Assembly: GCF_900109685.1 (NCBI RefSeq)
Contig: NZ_FOBB01000002.1
Location: forward strand, 1,110,085 to 1,174,084
DNA length: 64,000 nt
Origin: Chitinophaga rupis
GTDB taxonomy: Bacteria > Bacteroidota > Bacteroidia > Chitinophagales > Chitinophagaceae
Direction of reading: 5' to 3'
The position numbers and the translations under genes are program-made. Of this stretch, positions 38,937-48,251 are shown one piece after another. Position 1 is the stretch's first letter. Each line of letters opens with the position of its first letter. The notes below the pieces were generated by a model that did no database searches, was not told the DNA's origin, and saw only the letters and a program-made list of their open reading frames with translations.

Positions 38937-41900
38937 TTGAAAACAGCACACATGCGATCAATTATATCATATATACTTAAAGCAGGAGCAGGACTTGCAT
39001 TGCTGGGAATAAGCTTCTCGCTATCCGCCCAGAACAAGCCTGACACCAGTACCCGCGCAACAGCCACGGCTGTTGCAACGCCAGGCGCTTATACTAATAC
39101 AACCATTAATTATATCCGGACTTGGGAGCCCAGTATGCCAACATCTGATCCGGCAGCCGTAACCTCTTCAACAGATGTAAATGCAGTAAAGCAAAGTACC
39201 CAGTACTTTGATGGATTAGGACGGCCTTTACAAGCAGTCACTAAGGCGTTTACTCCCGGGGCAAAAGACCTGGTGGAGCCGGTAGTATACGATGTTTACG
39301 GACGTGAACAGTATAAGTATCTGCCCTATGTACCCAAAACCGGAAACACCGGCGACGGAAAGTTTAAAACAGATCCCTTTAACGGACAAAAAGCGTTTTA
39401 CCAAGACGCAACATTGGCGCCTGGCGCAGCAGGAGAAACCATTTATTATTGGCAAACCGAGTATGAAGCATCCCCCCTTAACCGGGTATTAAAAACTTAC
39501 GCACCCGGTAACAGCTGGGCAAAGGGAAATACACGGGGTGACAAACCAGTAGAGCTACAATACCAGGTAAACTCCAGCGCCGATAGTGTACGAATATGGG
39601 ATTTACCAAATACGGGAAACCTTCCCACGAGTGTAAATGGCCGTGTATATGGCGCCGGTCAGCTGTTGAAAAATGTAACAAAAGATGAAAGGGGCCTAAG
39701 AACAATAGAATATACGAACAAGCTCGGCCAGGTTGTGTTGAAAAAAGTAGAACTGCTTACAGGCACTACGGCAGCTCACGTCGGATGGCTATGTACGTAT
39801 TACGTTTATGATGACATAGGAAACCTGCGGTGCATCATCCCCCCGAAGGCTGTAGTGAATATTAATACCAACTGGACTATTGATGTCGCGACAGCCGGAG
39901 AGCTTTGCTTTTTCTATAGGTATGACGGATTTAATCGGATGATAATAAAGAAAATTCCTGGTGCGGATTCTACCGAAATGGTTTATGATGTGCGAGATCG
40001 CCTTGCATTTAGCCGGGATGGTGCACAAAGGCAGCGTGGGCAATGGGTGGCGAACTTCTATGATTCACTGAACCGTCAGTCTATGATCGGACTTTATGCA
40101 GCAATGATATCGCGCGATGCTTTGCAGACAAGTATGAATGCTGCTTCAGGCAACGTACAGACGATTACACATAGCATTCCTGTAATTACTGATCTGATAA
40201 CTGCCAATCATGATGGGAGAATGCGGTATGTGGCTGGTAACAGTATTACTTTTGAAAATGGGTTTGATTCGGGCACCGGTGAAATGCTGGTAGAAATTGA
40301 TCCTACTGCAAAGCAGGATACCTTTATAGTAGTTGCTACTAATCCATTGCCTGGTATTAATACAGCTGCTATTACCCCACTTATCTATACTTATTATGAT
40401 AATTATAATTTTACCGGTGCGGTAACCACAGGTACGGCAGATTTCAGTTTACCCCAAGCAGGCACCAATCCATATTATGAAACCAATACGGCAGTAACCA
40501 CGCAGACTAAAGGGCTTGTAACCGGTGAAAGAGTAAAGGTATTAGATGGCAATAATCAATGGTTAACAACCACAAACTTCTACAACAATAAAGGCCGGTT
40601 AATACAAACTATCGCTGATAATATAAGCGGCAGCAGAGATACATTAACTACGCTGTATGATTTTTCCGGCAAGATGTTGAGCACTTATCTGCGGCATCGG
40701 AATGCACAAAGCGGACTTACCCCGCGAACGACCGTGCGGACCATGACGCACTATGATGCTGCGGGACGGGTGGATTCCATTTCAAAGCGTCTGAATGATC
40801 TGGATGCCCTGAAACGTACTATTTCTTTAACCGCTTATGATTCTATCGGGCAGTTAAAAAGTAAACGGTTAGGAGTAATAGGATCTGGTCAGCTGGAAAC
40901 ATTGAACTATGATTACAATATCCGTGGCTGGTTAAAAGGTATTAATAAAACCTATGTAAATGCAGCGGGTACCGCCACCAACTGGTTTGGTCAGGAGTAC
41001 TGTTATGATTATGGATTTTCCACCAATCAGTTTAATAGCAATATTGCAGGCGTTAAATGGAAAAGTAAAAGTGACAGTATTTCCCGCGCTTATGGTTATA
41101 CTTATGATAATACCAACCGGTTATTGGGCGCAGAATTTAACCAGGTTAATAAAGGAGCTTCTACCTGGACAAAAGATAAGATGGATTTTTCCGTCAGTGA
41201 TCTGAGCTATGATGCTAACGGAAATATTCAGTACATGAGACGACGGGGCGTGAATGGTACATCCATTCAAACGATAGATAGCCTAAAATACGGCTACAGG
41301 CCCAATAGTAATAAGTTGTCCTACGTATACGATAGAAAAAATAGCACCACTACGCAGCTGGGTGATTTTAAAGAAATCGCAAATAACGAAACACCGGATT
41401 ACAGTTACGATAGTAGTGGTAATACTATCAGTGACGCCAATAAGAATATTCCGCTTATCAGGTACAATTACCTGAATCTCCCTGATAGTATTGAGATAAC
41501 TGGTAAAGGAAATATACGATATGTATACGACGCCGTAGGTACTAAGTTGCGGAAGATTGTGACGGATAGGAGCTTCTCACCTGCAAAGGTTACCACCACC
41601 GACTATATTAACGGGTTTGTCTACCAGAATGATACCCTTCAGTTTTTAAGCCACGAGGAGGGCCGTGTACGCGCAGTATATAAAGCCGGTCAGCCCGTTG
41701 ATTATAAATATGATTACTTCATCAAGGATAATCTCGGAAATGTGAGAATGGTGCTGACTGAGCAGTCAGATTTCACTATGTATTCTGCTACAATGGAATC
41801 CGAACGAGCAGCCACAGAATCGGCACTGTTTAGCAATGTAGATGAATCCCGTGCTGCGAAACCGGTTGGATACCCTGATGACCAGGTGGTGGTCGATACT

Positions 41901-43397
41901 TCAACAACCGATAATCAGTTCGTCGCGAAATTAAATGCCAGGGAAGGCGGCAAGAAAATTGGTCCTGCAATAGTATTAAGAGTGATGGTCGGGGATACTA
42001 TACAGATCGGCACCAGGGCATTTTATAAATCCATCGGCCCCAAAGACAATCATTCCGCGTCACCGGAAGATATGCTTGCCGCTTTGGTACAGGCTTTTAC
42101 AGGCTCCACCGGTTCGGGAGATATGTCCCATACCGATGTTGACCAATTACCTGCTGGAAGCCCGCTGGGTAAACTGACCAGCAATGATTTTCAACGGCTA
42201 AAGGGAAAAGATACGGAAGAAAATCTGTTGGGCAGACCAAAAGCTTATCTAAGTTTTGCATTATTCGATGATCAGTTTAACTTAGTGGACGAGAATAGCG
42301 GTGTCCGGCAAGTAAAAAGTACTCCCGATGAGTTGCAGACTCTGGCTGTAGACAAGATGCCAATTGAAAAAAGCGGCTTTCTCTACGTCTATACCAGCAA
42401 TGAAACTCCACAGGACATTTATTTTGACAATATCGTTGTACAGAATATCACAGGGCCTTTATTGGAAGAGACTCACTATTACCCGTTTGGACTTTCCATG
42501 TATGGAATTACAAGAACAGCACCGGGCAAATTGCAAAATAAATATCTGTTTAATGGCATTGAGAAGGTTAGCGATTTTGACATACAGGACTATAGCGCGC
42601 AATATAGAGCACTGGACCCACAAATCGGAAGATGGTTACAAATAGATCCAAGGGCAGAAAGTTTTGAAGATGTCACTCCATATAACCATGTTTTAAACGA
42701 TCCGATTAACATGAGCGACCCCTTCGGGGATGATACTGTTCATGTTAACGATTTACCTGCTGTGTGGCCCGATTTTAACACACAGGAGGATATTGTTGCT
42801 TTGACAGGGGTGGTCGTTACACCATCTCAAGCTCACACTGACTATTACTTTGGCCCCCACATTGGATATAAGGTGTTGGCAAAACAAAGCTGGTTAGGAC
42901 ATTTTTTCAATGGAGACAGAAATTATGGGGGACGGGCTGTCAGCACTAATGGAATTCTTGAAGCACGCCGTCTACCGACGATGGGAATACCGAACGAATT
43001 GGTCAATGCGGCAGGTCTCGAAGGGGGCACCGGGCTACTTAAAGTGGGCAACAGTTTTCGAAGGATAATAAGAAGTATAGATTGGTCAAGTAGAAGTGTT
43101 GCCAGAGCAGCTAAATTATTGGCGAGTGGAACAAGAGATGTAGTAGTCAAGACTCGTGCAGAAGCCGAAGAATTATATTTGGGTCTCTATCATGGAAAAG
43201 GGTTTAAAAATACTACTGGTATGACTGCCACAGAAGCTAAGAGATTTTTTGGGAAAAAAGGCACCTATCATTGGGATGATGCTGTAGATGAGGCAGGGGA
43301 CTTAATCAATCATGGAGCTAATAATCCCCATGCAGCAATGAAACACCTACAGGTTCATGATGAACGCGGAATTGTATACAGAATTTTCTTTGAATGA
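38937..43397 (+). CDS. Rhs-repeat polymorphic toxin with unrecognised C-terminal domain
   Basis: The 1486 residues start with a signal-like segment (LALLGISFSLSAQ). A DUF6443-like opening follows (TWEPSMP, then QYFDGLGRPLQAV), then many YD repeats and the Rhs-associated core ending DPQIGRWLQIDPR (1227-1239) and DPFG (1261-1264). The variable tip is 1265-1486. It has a linker and then a compact His-rich end: TYHWDD (His1445), INHG (His1459), NPHA (His1465), HLQVHD (His1470, His1474). I know no named toxin family with this exact layout; a nuclease is a guess from the histidines. The gene for the cognate immunity protein follows nine bases later, and this 3' end is more AT-rich than the core. 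Confidence 0.88.
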   Translation: MKTAHMRSIISYILKAGAGLALLGISFSLSAQNKPDTSTRATATAVATPGAYTNTTINYIRTWEPSMPTSDPAAVTSSTDVNAVKQSTQYFDGLGRPLQAVTKAFTPGAKDLVEPVVYDVYGREQYKYLPYVPKTGNTGDGKFKTDPFNGQKAFYQDATLAPGAAGETIYYWQTEYEASPLNRVLKTYAPGNSWAKGNTRGDKPVELQYQVNSSADSVRIWDLPNTGNLPTSVNGRVYGAGQLLKNVTKDERGLRTIEYTNKLGQVVLKKVELLTGTTAAHVGWLCTYYVYDDIGNLRCIIPPKAVVNINTNWTIDVATAGELCFFYRYDGFNRMIIKKIPGADSTEMVYDVRDRLAFSRDGAQRQRGQWVANFYDSLNRQSMIGLYAAMISRDALQTSMNAASGNVQTITHSIPVITDLITANHDGRMRYVAGNSITFENGFDSGTGEMLVEIDPTAKQDTFIVVATNPLPGINTAAITPLIYTYYDNYNFTGAVTTGTADFSLPQAGTNPYYETNTAVTTQTKGLVTGERVKVLDGNNQWLTTTNFYNNKGRLIQTIADNISGSRDTLTTLYDFSGKMLSTYLRHRNAQSGLTPRTTVRTMTHYDAAGRVDSISKRLNDLDALKRTISLTAYDSIGQLKSKRLGVIGSGQLETLNYDYNIRGWLKGINKTYVNAAGTATNWFGQEYCYDYGFSTNQFNSNIAGVKWKSKSDSISRAYGYTYDNTNRLLGAEFNQVNKGASTWTKDKMDFSVSDLSYDANGNIQYMRRRGVNGTSIQTIDSLKYGYRPNSNKLSYVYDRKNSTTTQLGDFKEIANNETPDYSYDSSGNTISDANKNIPLIRYNYLNLPDSIEITGKGNIRYVYDAVGTKLRKIVTDRSFSPAKVTTTDYINGFVYQNDTLQFLSHEEGRVRAVYKAGQPVDYKYDYFIKDNLGNVRMVLTEQSDFTMYSATMESERAATESALFSNVDESRAAKPVGYPDDQVVVDTSTTDNQFVAKLNAREGGKKIGPAIVLRVMVGDTIQIGTRAFYKSIGPKDNHSASPEDMLAALVQAFTGSTGSGDMSHTDVDQLPAGSPLGKLTSNDFQRLKGKDTEENLLGRPKAYLSFALFDDQFNLVDENSGVRQVKSTPDELQTLAVDKMPIEKSGFLYVYTSNETPQDIYFDNIVVQNITGPLLEETHYYPFGLSMYGITRTAPGKLQNKYLFNGIEKVSDFDIQDYSAQYRALDPQIGRWLQIDPRAESFEDVTPYNHVLNDPINMSDPFGDDTVHVNDLPAVWPDFNTQEDIVALTGVVVTPSQAHTDYYFGPHIGYKVLAKQSWLGHFFNGDRNYGGRAVSTNGILEARRLPTMGIPNELVNAAGLEGGTGLLKVGNSFRRIIRSIDWSSRSVARAAKLLASGTRDVVVKTRAEAEELYLGLYHGKGFKNTTGMTATEAKRFFGKKGTYHWDDAVDEAGDLINHGANNPHAAMKHLQVHDERGIVYRIFFE

Positions 43398-43406
43398 TAA
43401 ATTACA

Positions 43407-43745
43407 ATGGAAAGTATATTTAATTATCCAATTAATACCAGACTTAAAAGTGGGGGGCACATCGCTGTAGAGGTAAGTGCAACTTCAGATCAAAATAGGA
43501 GATGGATTGCTATCTACAAGCCTAACTCGAAGCCTATAGATGAGACCATTCCAGAACACATATATTCGATTCTGGACTTTGAACTTAAAAAGGAAAAAAC
43601 TGATGAGTATTTTGCTGATGAAGATATGCTGAATCAGAAAAGATATTACGTAAATACAGAAGAGGAACTTATTGACCTACTGCTAGATCTTCGTGTTGAC
43701 CCCAAAAGGTTTACATATCCTTGGAAATGTGATTATCCGCTGTGA
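43407..43745 (+). CDS. Putative immunity protein for the Rhs toxin
   Basis: A 112-residue acidic soluble protein without signal peptide, lying nine bases after the toxin gene, which is where Rhs immunity genes are normally found. It has no motif I recognise. AT-rich base composition resembles the toxin tip rather than the Rhs core. Immunity is inferred from position, size and acidity. Confidence 0.7.
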   Translation: MESIFNYPINTRLKSGGHIAVEVSATSDQNRRWIAIYKPNSKPIDETIPEHIYSILDFELKKEKTDEYFADEDMLNQKRYYVNTEEELIDLLLDLRVDPKRFTYPWKCDYPL

Positions 43746-43825
43746 ATATTGAGACATGATTTATTATAATGTTATCAAACATATCATATCATGACTAGAA
43801 TAAGGGGATCAATATAATATTGGAT

Positions 43826-43862
43826 TAAAGAAATGGCAGGGCATGTTCCCGCCATTTCTTTA
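43826..43862. terminator. Bidirectional terminator between the immunity gene and the minus-strand gene
   Basis: TAAAGAAATGGC (43826-43837) pairs with GCCATTTCTTTA (43851-43862), with an inner GGG/CCC. A- and T-rich ends on both sides allow termination from either strand, and it contains the stop codon of the convergent gene. Confidence 0.82.
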
Positions 43863-44573
43863 TTTGATGTCATACAGCGCTTTCCAGTGAATATCACTTG
43901 CACTGAAAGTGGTGGGTTTATACCTGCTGTTCAAAAAGGGCTCATGCTCTTTCCTCATCCTGGTCCTGCTTGTTAACCTCACTTCCATTTTACCTTCCGG
44001 TGTAATGTACACCCGTACCTGCTTTGGAAATGCAAGATGAATATTGCCCATACCTGCCACGTGCATGCCGCCATGGGCCTTTACTTTCGCAGTTCCGGTT
44101 AGCTGTTTCTCAGTTGCTACATCCAGTGGCGTACCATTCTGGGCATATTCATCCGTGAGGCGCAGTGTGCGGGCTTTTGTTTTATGTGTTGCCTGCGCTG
44201 TAACCGCCACCCGCTTGCGTTCCGCCGGTTTAACCTTTACAACCTTTGGTGCGCAATATGCCTGCAGCTGTGCGCTAATAACTTCCGCGTTTACGCCCTG
44301 CTTCAGCATCCGCAAGGCTTCGCCGGTCATGGCGCGGTATAGAGCCAGGTTCTTTTGCTCCTTAGGTAATGGCCGGTACACTACAGCCGCCAGCCTTGAA
44401 GCCTGTGCCAGCAGGTCTGCATATACACGTGTTAATTCAAAAGAAGGCGCTTGCTTAACGCGCTTTCCGCTCAGGGAGCTTTTTTTACGTACATAATACT
44501 GCCCGTCCATCTTATAAAAACAGGCATCGCCACGGGTGCCTGTAAAATAAACAGGGCCTTTTTGTTTAGGCAT
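43860..44573 (-). CDS. Hypothetical protein of a Bacteroidota family beginning KG..FTGT.GD..FYK
   Basis: The 237 residues open with KGPVYFTGTRGDACFYKMDG and a basic SSLSGKRVKQAPSF segment. I recall many small Bacteroidota proteins opening with a similar pattern (KGIIKL.GT.GD.+FYK), often of unknown function. A basic middle region and a beta-rich C-terminus follow (VRVYITPEGKMEVRLTS). There are no signal peptide, membrane helices or enzyme motif. It is alone on the minus strand between the Rhs block and a repeat-rich gap. Confidence 0.65.
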   Translation of the reverse strand: MPKQKGPVYFTGTRGDACFYKMDGQYYVRKKSSLSGKRVKQAPSFELTRVYADLLAQASRLAAVVYRPLPKEQKNLALYRAMTGEALRMLKQGVNAEVISAQLQAYCAPKVVKVKPAERKRVAVTAQATHKTKARTLRLTDEYAQNGTPLDVATEKQLTGTAKVKAHGGMHVAGMGNIHLAFPKQVRVYITPEGKMEVRLTSRTRMRKEHEPFLNSRYKPTTFSASDIHWKALYDIK

Positions 44574-45088
44574 TGTTATTGCTTTTTAAAATGAAGAATA
44601 AAAGTATCGGAACGAAGTTAAGGGGCTGCATAAAACGTCCCAAATGAAATGAGCGTTTTTATCACTTTTTATCACTTTTTATCACATTTTATCACTTTTG
44701 GTAGTTGCACTACCAGGCCCAAAAGTGGGCCCGGATGGGTGCTAAAGCTTACCAGTAAGAGGTTTTCTGGGAAGGATAAGTATTTATGTGTACTACATCA
44801 ATATCAACATCCACCGCGCACAAGCGGCCGCCTGCAGGATTAAAAACAAACCTTGGCTGGCGTCATCGGCTTGATAAAGATCAATTCTTTCACCAAAGTC
44901 CACACGGCGTTCAGCGCTTCATCAACGCGCCGAACAGCCAGGCGCAGTTTGTTTTTAACCTGCAGGCACGGTAACAGGGATCATGCGCTTTTACCCCTAA
45001 TAGTATGCGCTTTTAATGGGAGTTGCATGCGCTTTTACCCCGAATGTCTATCGAAGTGCACCAGGACATCTCACCAGTTATAACTCCA
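44574..45088. repeat. Repeat-rich intergenic region
   Basis: The region has three repeat types. A tandem run of the 10-base unit ATCACTTTTT lies at 44660-44700. Inverted arms start GCCTGCAGGATTAAAAACAA (44830-44851) and end AACCTGCAGGC (44946-44967), nearly complementary over 20 bases. Three units of ATGCGCTTTTA, two followed by CCCC, lie at about 44978-45044. Between the inverted arms the minus strand has a 42-codon protein-like stretch ending at 44840 (LRLAVRRVDEALNAVW) with no start codon, possibly a gene remnant. I do not support a functional gene here. Confidence 0.6.
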
Positions 45089-48000
45089 TCATCTCACCAA
45101 CGTCACCGCACCTCTCCTTACCACTGCCTGCCCCTTGCTGTTCGTATACCGCGCTATCCATACATACGTACCTGCCGCCTGCGGGTGGTCTTTAAAATAA
45201 CCATCCCATCCAACCCGGGGATCCGTATGTGAAAATATCAGGTTTCCCCATACATTAAAGATCTCAAGCTTATAGCCGCTTATATTCCCGTAGAGTGCCG
45301 GCCTGAAAAGGTCGTTCTGTCCATCGCCGTTAGGGGAGAAGCCCGTAGGCATTGTTAGTTCGCAGTCCTCATCCAGCAAAAGGATCTTAAACGGCAGCAC
45401 GGCTACGCAGCCATATTTATCCTGCACTACGGCGTTATAGACGCCCTTATCTAAAGGTCGGATATCGCCGGTAGCAATGGTGTTTTCATTCAGGCTATAC
45501 CGGTAGGGGAGTGTACCACCTGCTGCATGAAAACGTACACTGCCTTTGTGGATGCCGTCACACTGCATATCCTGTTTTTCATCCATCACCAATGTTAGCT
45601 CCGGCGATACGTCAATAGCTACCGGGTCCAGCTTTGTTTCACAGCCATTTTTATCGGTTACTATCGCTTCATAGCTGCTGGCAGCCAGGCCGCTGAAATC
45701 TCCATCTGTACGGCTCATGGCGGTGCCGGCTAAGCGATAGGTATAGGGTAAGGTGCCGCCGCTGGCCTTTACCGCCAGCTGTCCGCCTATGTAGGAGCAG
45801 CCATTGGTGGCAGATACAAATTTCAGCAGCAGGGGATAAGGCTGTGTAATGCTTACGGTGGTAGCGAAAGTACAGCCATTCGCATCTTTTACAGTTACTG
45901 CATAGTTGCCGGGCGATAGGGAATCAAATACCGGCTCCGTTTGCCAGTTACCGTTATCCATGCGGTAGGTGTAGGGTGTAGTACCACCGCTGGTGGTAAA
46001 GGTTACTTTCCCGTTTGCTGCGCCATAACAGTCGATCTGGTGTATTGCGGGTTTCATGGTAAGCGCTGCCGGCTCCTGCACTTTTATGGAGATGCTGTCC
46101 AGGCAACCATTATGATCGCGCACATAGATCTTATAAGTTCCACGGCTCAATTTTGCAAAGTAAGAAGTATCCTGCCAGGTAAGCCCGCGATCTTTGGTGT
46201 ATTGATAGGGCGCTGTACCGCCATCAGCCGTTAACGTTATACTGCCGTTTGTACCGCCATGGCAGGTAACTGCAGTGCTTTTTCCGGTGGTATGCAATGC
46301 GGGTGGTTCATAGATATCCACAACAGCGCTGGCATCGCAATTACCCTTGTCTTTTACCATAATGGTGTAACGTCCGCCCGGCAAGCCTATAAAGTTAGGA
46401 TTGCTTTGCCAGGTGGCGCCGTTGTTAATGCTATATTTATAGGGAGGAGAGCCGCCGCCGGCAAAAGTGTGAATGCTGCCGTTCGCTGCATTGCGGCAGG
46501 TTACGTCCGCACCTTCCACACGGGCAGTTAGCAGGGTAGGTTCACCTAAAGTTATCTGGCTGCGTACCTGGTTACCGTTGCTGTCTTCCACCAGTATGTT
46601 GTATACGCCGGCTGGTCCTGTAAAGCGGTTTTGACTTTGCCAGCTGGCGCCATCATCTTTGCTATAACGGTAAGGTGGCTGACCGCCTTCTGCATTTACG
46701 GTAATGTTGCCATTGGCGCCCTGGTAACAGGAGGGGCCCCAGCTGTTCATTACCAGCTGCACCACCGGGGAGGTGGCCACGGTTAGTATAAGCCCTGTTC
46801 TACACCCATGCTGATCCTTTACATACAATGGGTAAGAGCCGGAAACAACATTGTCAAAGGTACTGGCGCTTTGCCATGACTGGTTCATGCCAATGCTGTA
46901 GCTATAGCCGGGCGATCCGCCGCCGGCTACCATGGTAATGCTGCAATCTGTTGTACCGTTAAAAATGCCTTTTGCGCTGGTGATATATAAGAAAGCAGGT
47001 TCTTTCAGGGTTACCTGCTCATAGGTCATACAGGCATTGCTGTCCAATACCATTACGGTATAGTCGCCGGCAGAGATGCCCTGGAAATCAGGCGTGGTTT
47101 GCCAGGTAAGCCCGTTGTTATTCGTGTACCTGTAAGGCTGGGTACCGCCCTGGGCCTGCACGCTGATGTTGCCGTTGGAATTACCATAACAAACAGCATC
47201 CTGGTTTTGTGTGTGCATGGTTAAAGGCCGGGGCGCGGTTACCTCTATTGTTTTATCCAATATACACCCGTTGTGATCCCTTACGTAGATCTTGTAGACG
47301 CCGCGCGCCAGCTTCTCAAAAACAGGATCATCCTGCCAGGTACGGCCATCCTTACTGTATTCATAAGGCAGCTCGCCACCGCTTGCTTTTACGGAAATAC
47401 GCCCGGTACTGCTTTCATAGCAGGTGGCATGCTCCGCGCTAAGCTCAATATTTACAGGGTCGGGAGAGGTGATGTGCATCCAGGCGCTGGTCATACACTC
47501 GTGCTGGTCCTTTACCAATATGCTGTAATCGCCCGGTAACAGCTTATTAAAGTAGTTGGCGGCCTGCCAGGTACGGGCACTGTCCAGGCTATAGGTATAA
47601 GGCGGTGTGCCGCCGGATGGCTGTACAGAGATCTGCGCATTGCCGTAGCACGAGGCGGTGGCATGCTGCTCGCTGATAGCCAGGGCTGCCGGCTCTTTTA
47701 GCTGAATGGTTGCTGTATCCCGCAGCTGGGCGCTGTCCTGCACGATAATGGTGTAGGTACCTGCCGGCAGCAGCGTAAAAATAGGATCGTTCTGCCAGCT
47801 GCGTCCATTGTCGCGGCTATACTGATAGGAACCTTTACCTTTTGATGCTGTAGCAGTTATACTGCCATCATTACGGCCGTTACAGGAGATGTCCGTGTGC
47901 GAAAGTGTGAGTGTTGGCGGTATGTTGGTACTGTCTGCAAAAGCATTTATGCGTGCGGTTTTAGCCGCCGGAGGCATTACGGTATGTGCCCTGGACACCT

Positions 48001-48157
48001 GTGGCAAGGCAGGTATCAAAAGCAACAGTAACCATAACACCCCCTGATTCCGGCTGTACCCGGGCAACGATTCATAAATGCTCCACGACCAGTTTACCCT
48101 GGGCATTGACATAGGATAGTAATAAAAAATGAGGGCTTCGATATAGTTAGAATTCAA
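45089..48157 (-). CDS. SprB-repeat protein with T9SS type B (gliding-motility) C-terminal domain
   Basis: The 1022 residues carry a signal-anchor-like hydrophobic segment (GVLWLLLLLIPALP, about 40-53), about 11 SprB-like repeats (for example CYGNSNGNISVQAQGG, then AGDYTVMVLDSNAC) and a C-terminal domain starting MPTGFSPNGDGQNDLFRP. This is the gliding-motility-associated / T9SS type B signal. The start is uncertain: ATGs at 48157, 48112 and 48106 are in frame. The family lies on the cell surface and may act in adhesion or gliding. It is related to the 1-4255 gene but uses a different sorting tail. Confidence 0.9.
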   Translation of the reverse strand: MNSNYIEALIFYYYPMSMPRVNWSWSIYESLPGYSRNQGVLWLLLLLIPALPQVSRAHTVMPPAAKTARINAFADSTNIPPTLTLSHTDISCNGRNDGSITATASKGKGSYQYSRDNGRSWQNDPIFTLLPAGTYTIIVQDSAQLRDTATIQLKEPAALAISEQHATASCYGNAQISVQPSGGTPPYTYSLDSARTWQAANYFNKLLPGDYSILVKDQHECMTSAWMHITSPDPVNIELSAEHATCYESSTGRISVKASGGELPYEYSKDGRTWQDDPVFEKLARGVYKIYVRDHNGCILDKTIEVTAPRPLTMHTQNQDAVCYGNSNGNISVQAQGGTQPYRYTNNNGLTWQTTPDFQGISAGDYTVMVLDSNACMTYEQVTLKEPAFLYITSAKGIFNGTTDCSITMVAGGGSPGYSYSIGMNQSWQSASTFDNVVSGSYPLYVKDQHGCRTGLILTVATSPVVQLVMNSWGPSCYQGANGNITVNAEGGQPPYRYSKDDGASWQSQNRFTGPAGVYNILVEDSNGNQVRSQITLGEPTLLTARVEGADVTCRNAANGSIHTFAGGGSPPYKYSINNGATWQSNPNFIGLPGGRYTIMVKDKGNCDASAVVDIYEPPALHTTGKSTAVTCHGGTNGSITLTADGGTAPYQYTKDRGLTWQDTSYFAKLSRGTYKIYVRDHNGCLDSISIKVQEPAALTMKPAIHQIDCYGAANGKVTFTTSGGTTPYTYRMDNGNWQTEPVFDSLSPGNYAVTVKDANGCTFATTVSITQPYPLLLKFVSATNGCSYIGGQLAVKASGGTLPYTYRLAGTAMSRTDGDFSGLAASSYEAIVTDKNGCETKLDPVAIDVSPELTLVMDEKQDMQCDGIHKGSVRFHAAGGTLPYRYSLNENTIATGDIRPLDKGVYNAVVQDKYGCVAVLPFKILLLDEDCELTMPTGFSPNGDGQNDLFRPALYGNISGYKLEIFNVWGNLIFSHTDPRVGWDGYFKDHPQAAGTYVWIARYTNSKGQAVVRRGAVTLVR

Positions 48158-48251
48158 AAATATATAATCAAAAACTTATTTAAATCACCTTTTAGTTGCA
48201 GATGTACGATATATTTTTTTCTATATTGCAGGATACTAGTCCCTGTAAACT

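Noticed and set aside
38937..43397. Naming the Rhs tip as a known nuclease or deaminase class
   Set aside because: The His pattern fits no family I can match with confidence, and the Cys-rich deaminase motif is absent.
44786..44974. 62-codon plus-strand ORF in the repeat-rich gap
   Set aside because: Spans inverted-repeat arms; the opposite strand looks more protein-like, but even that lacks a start.
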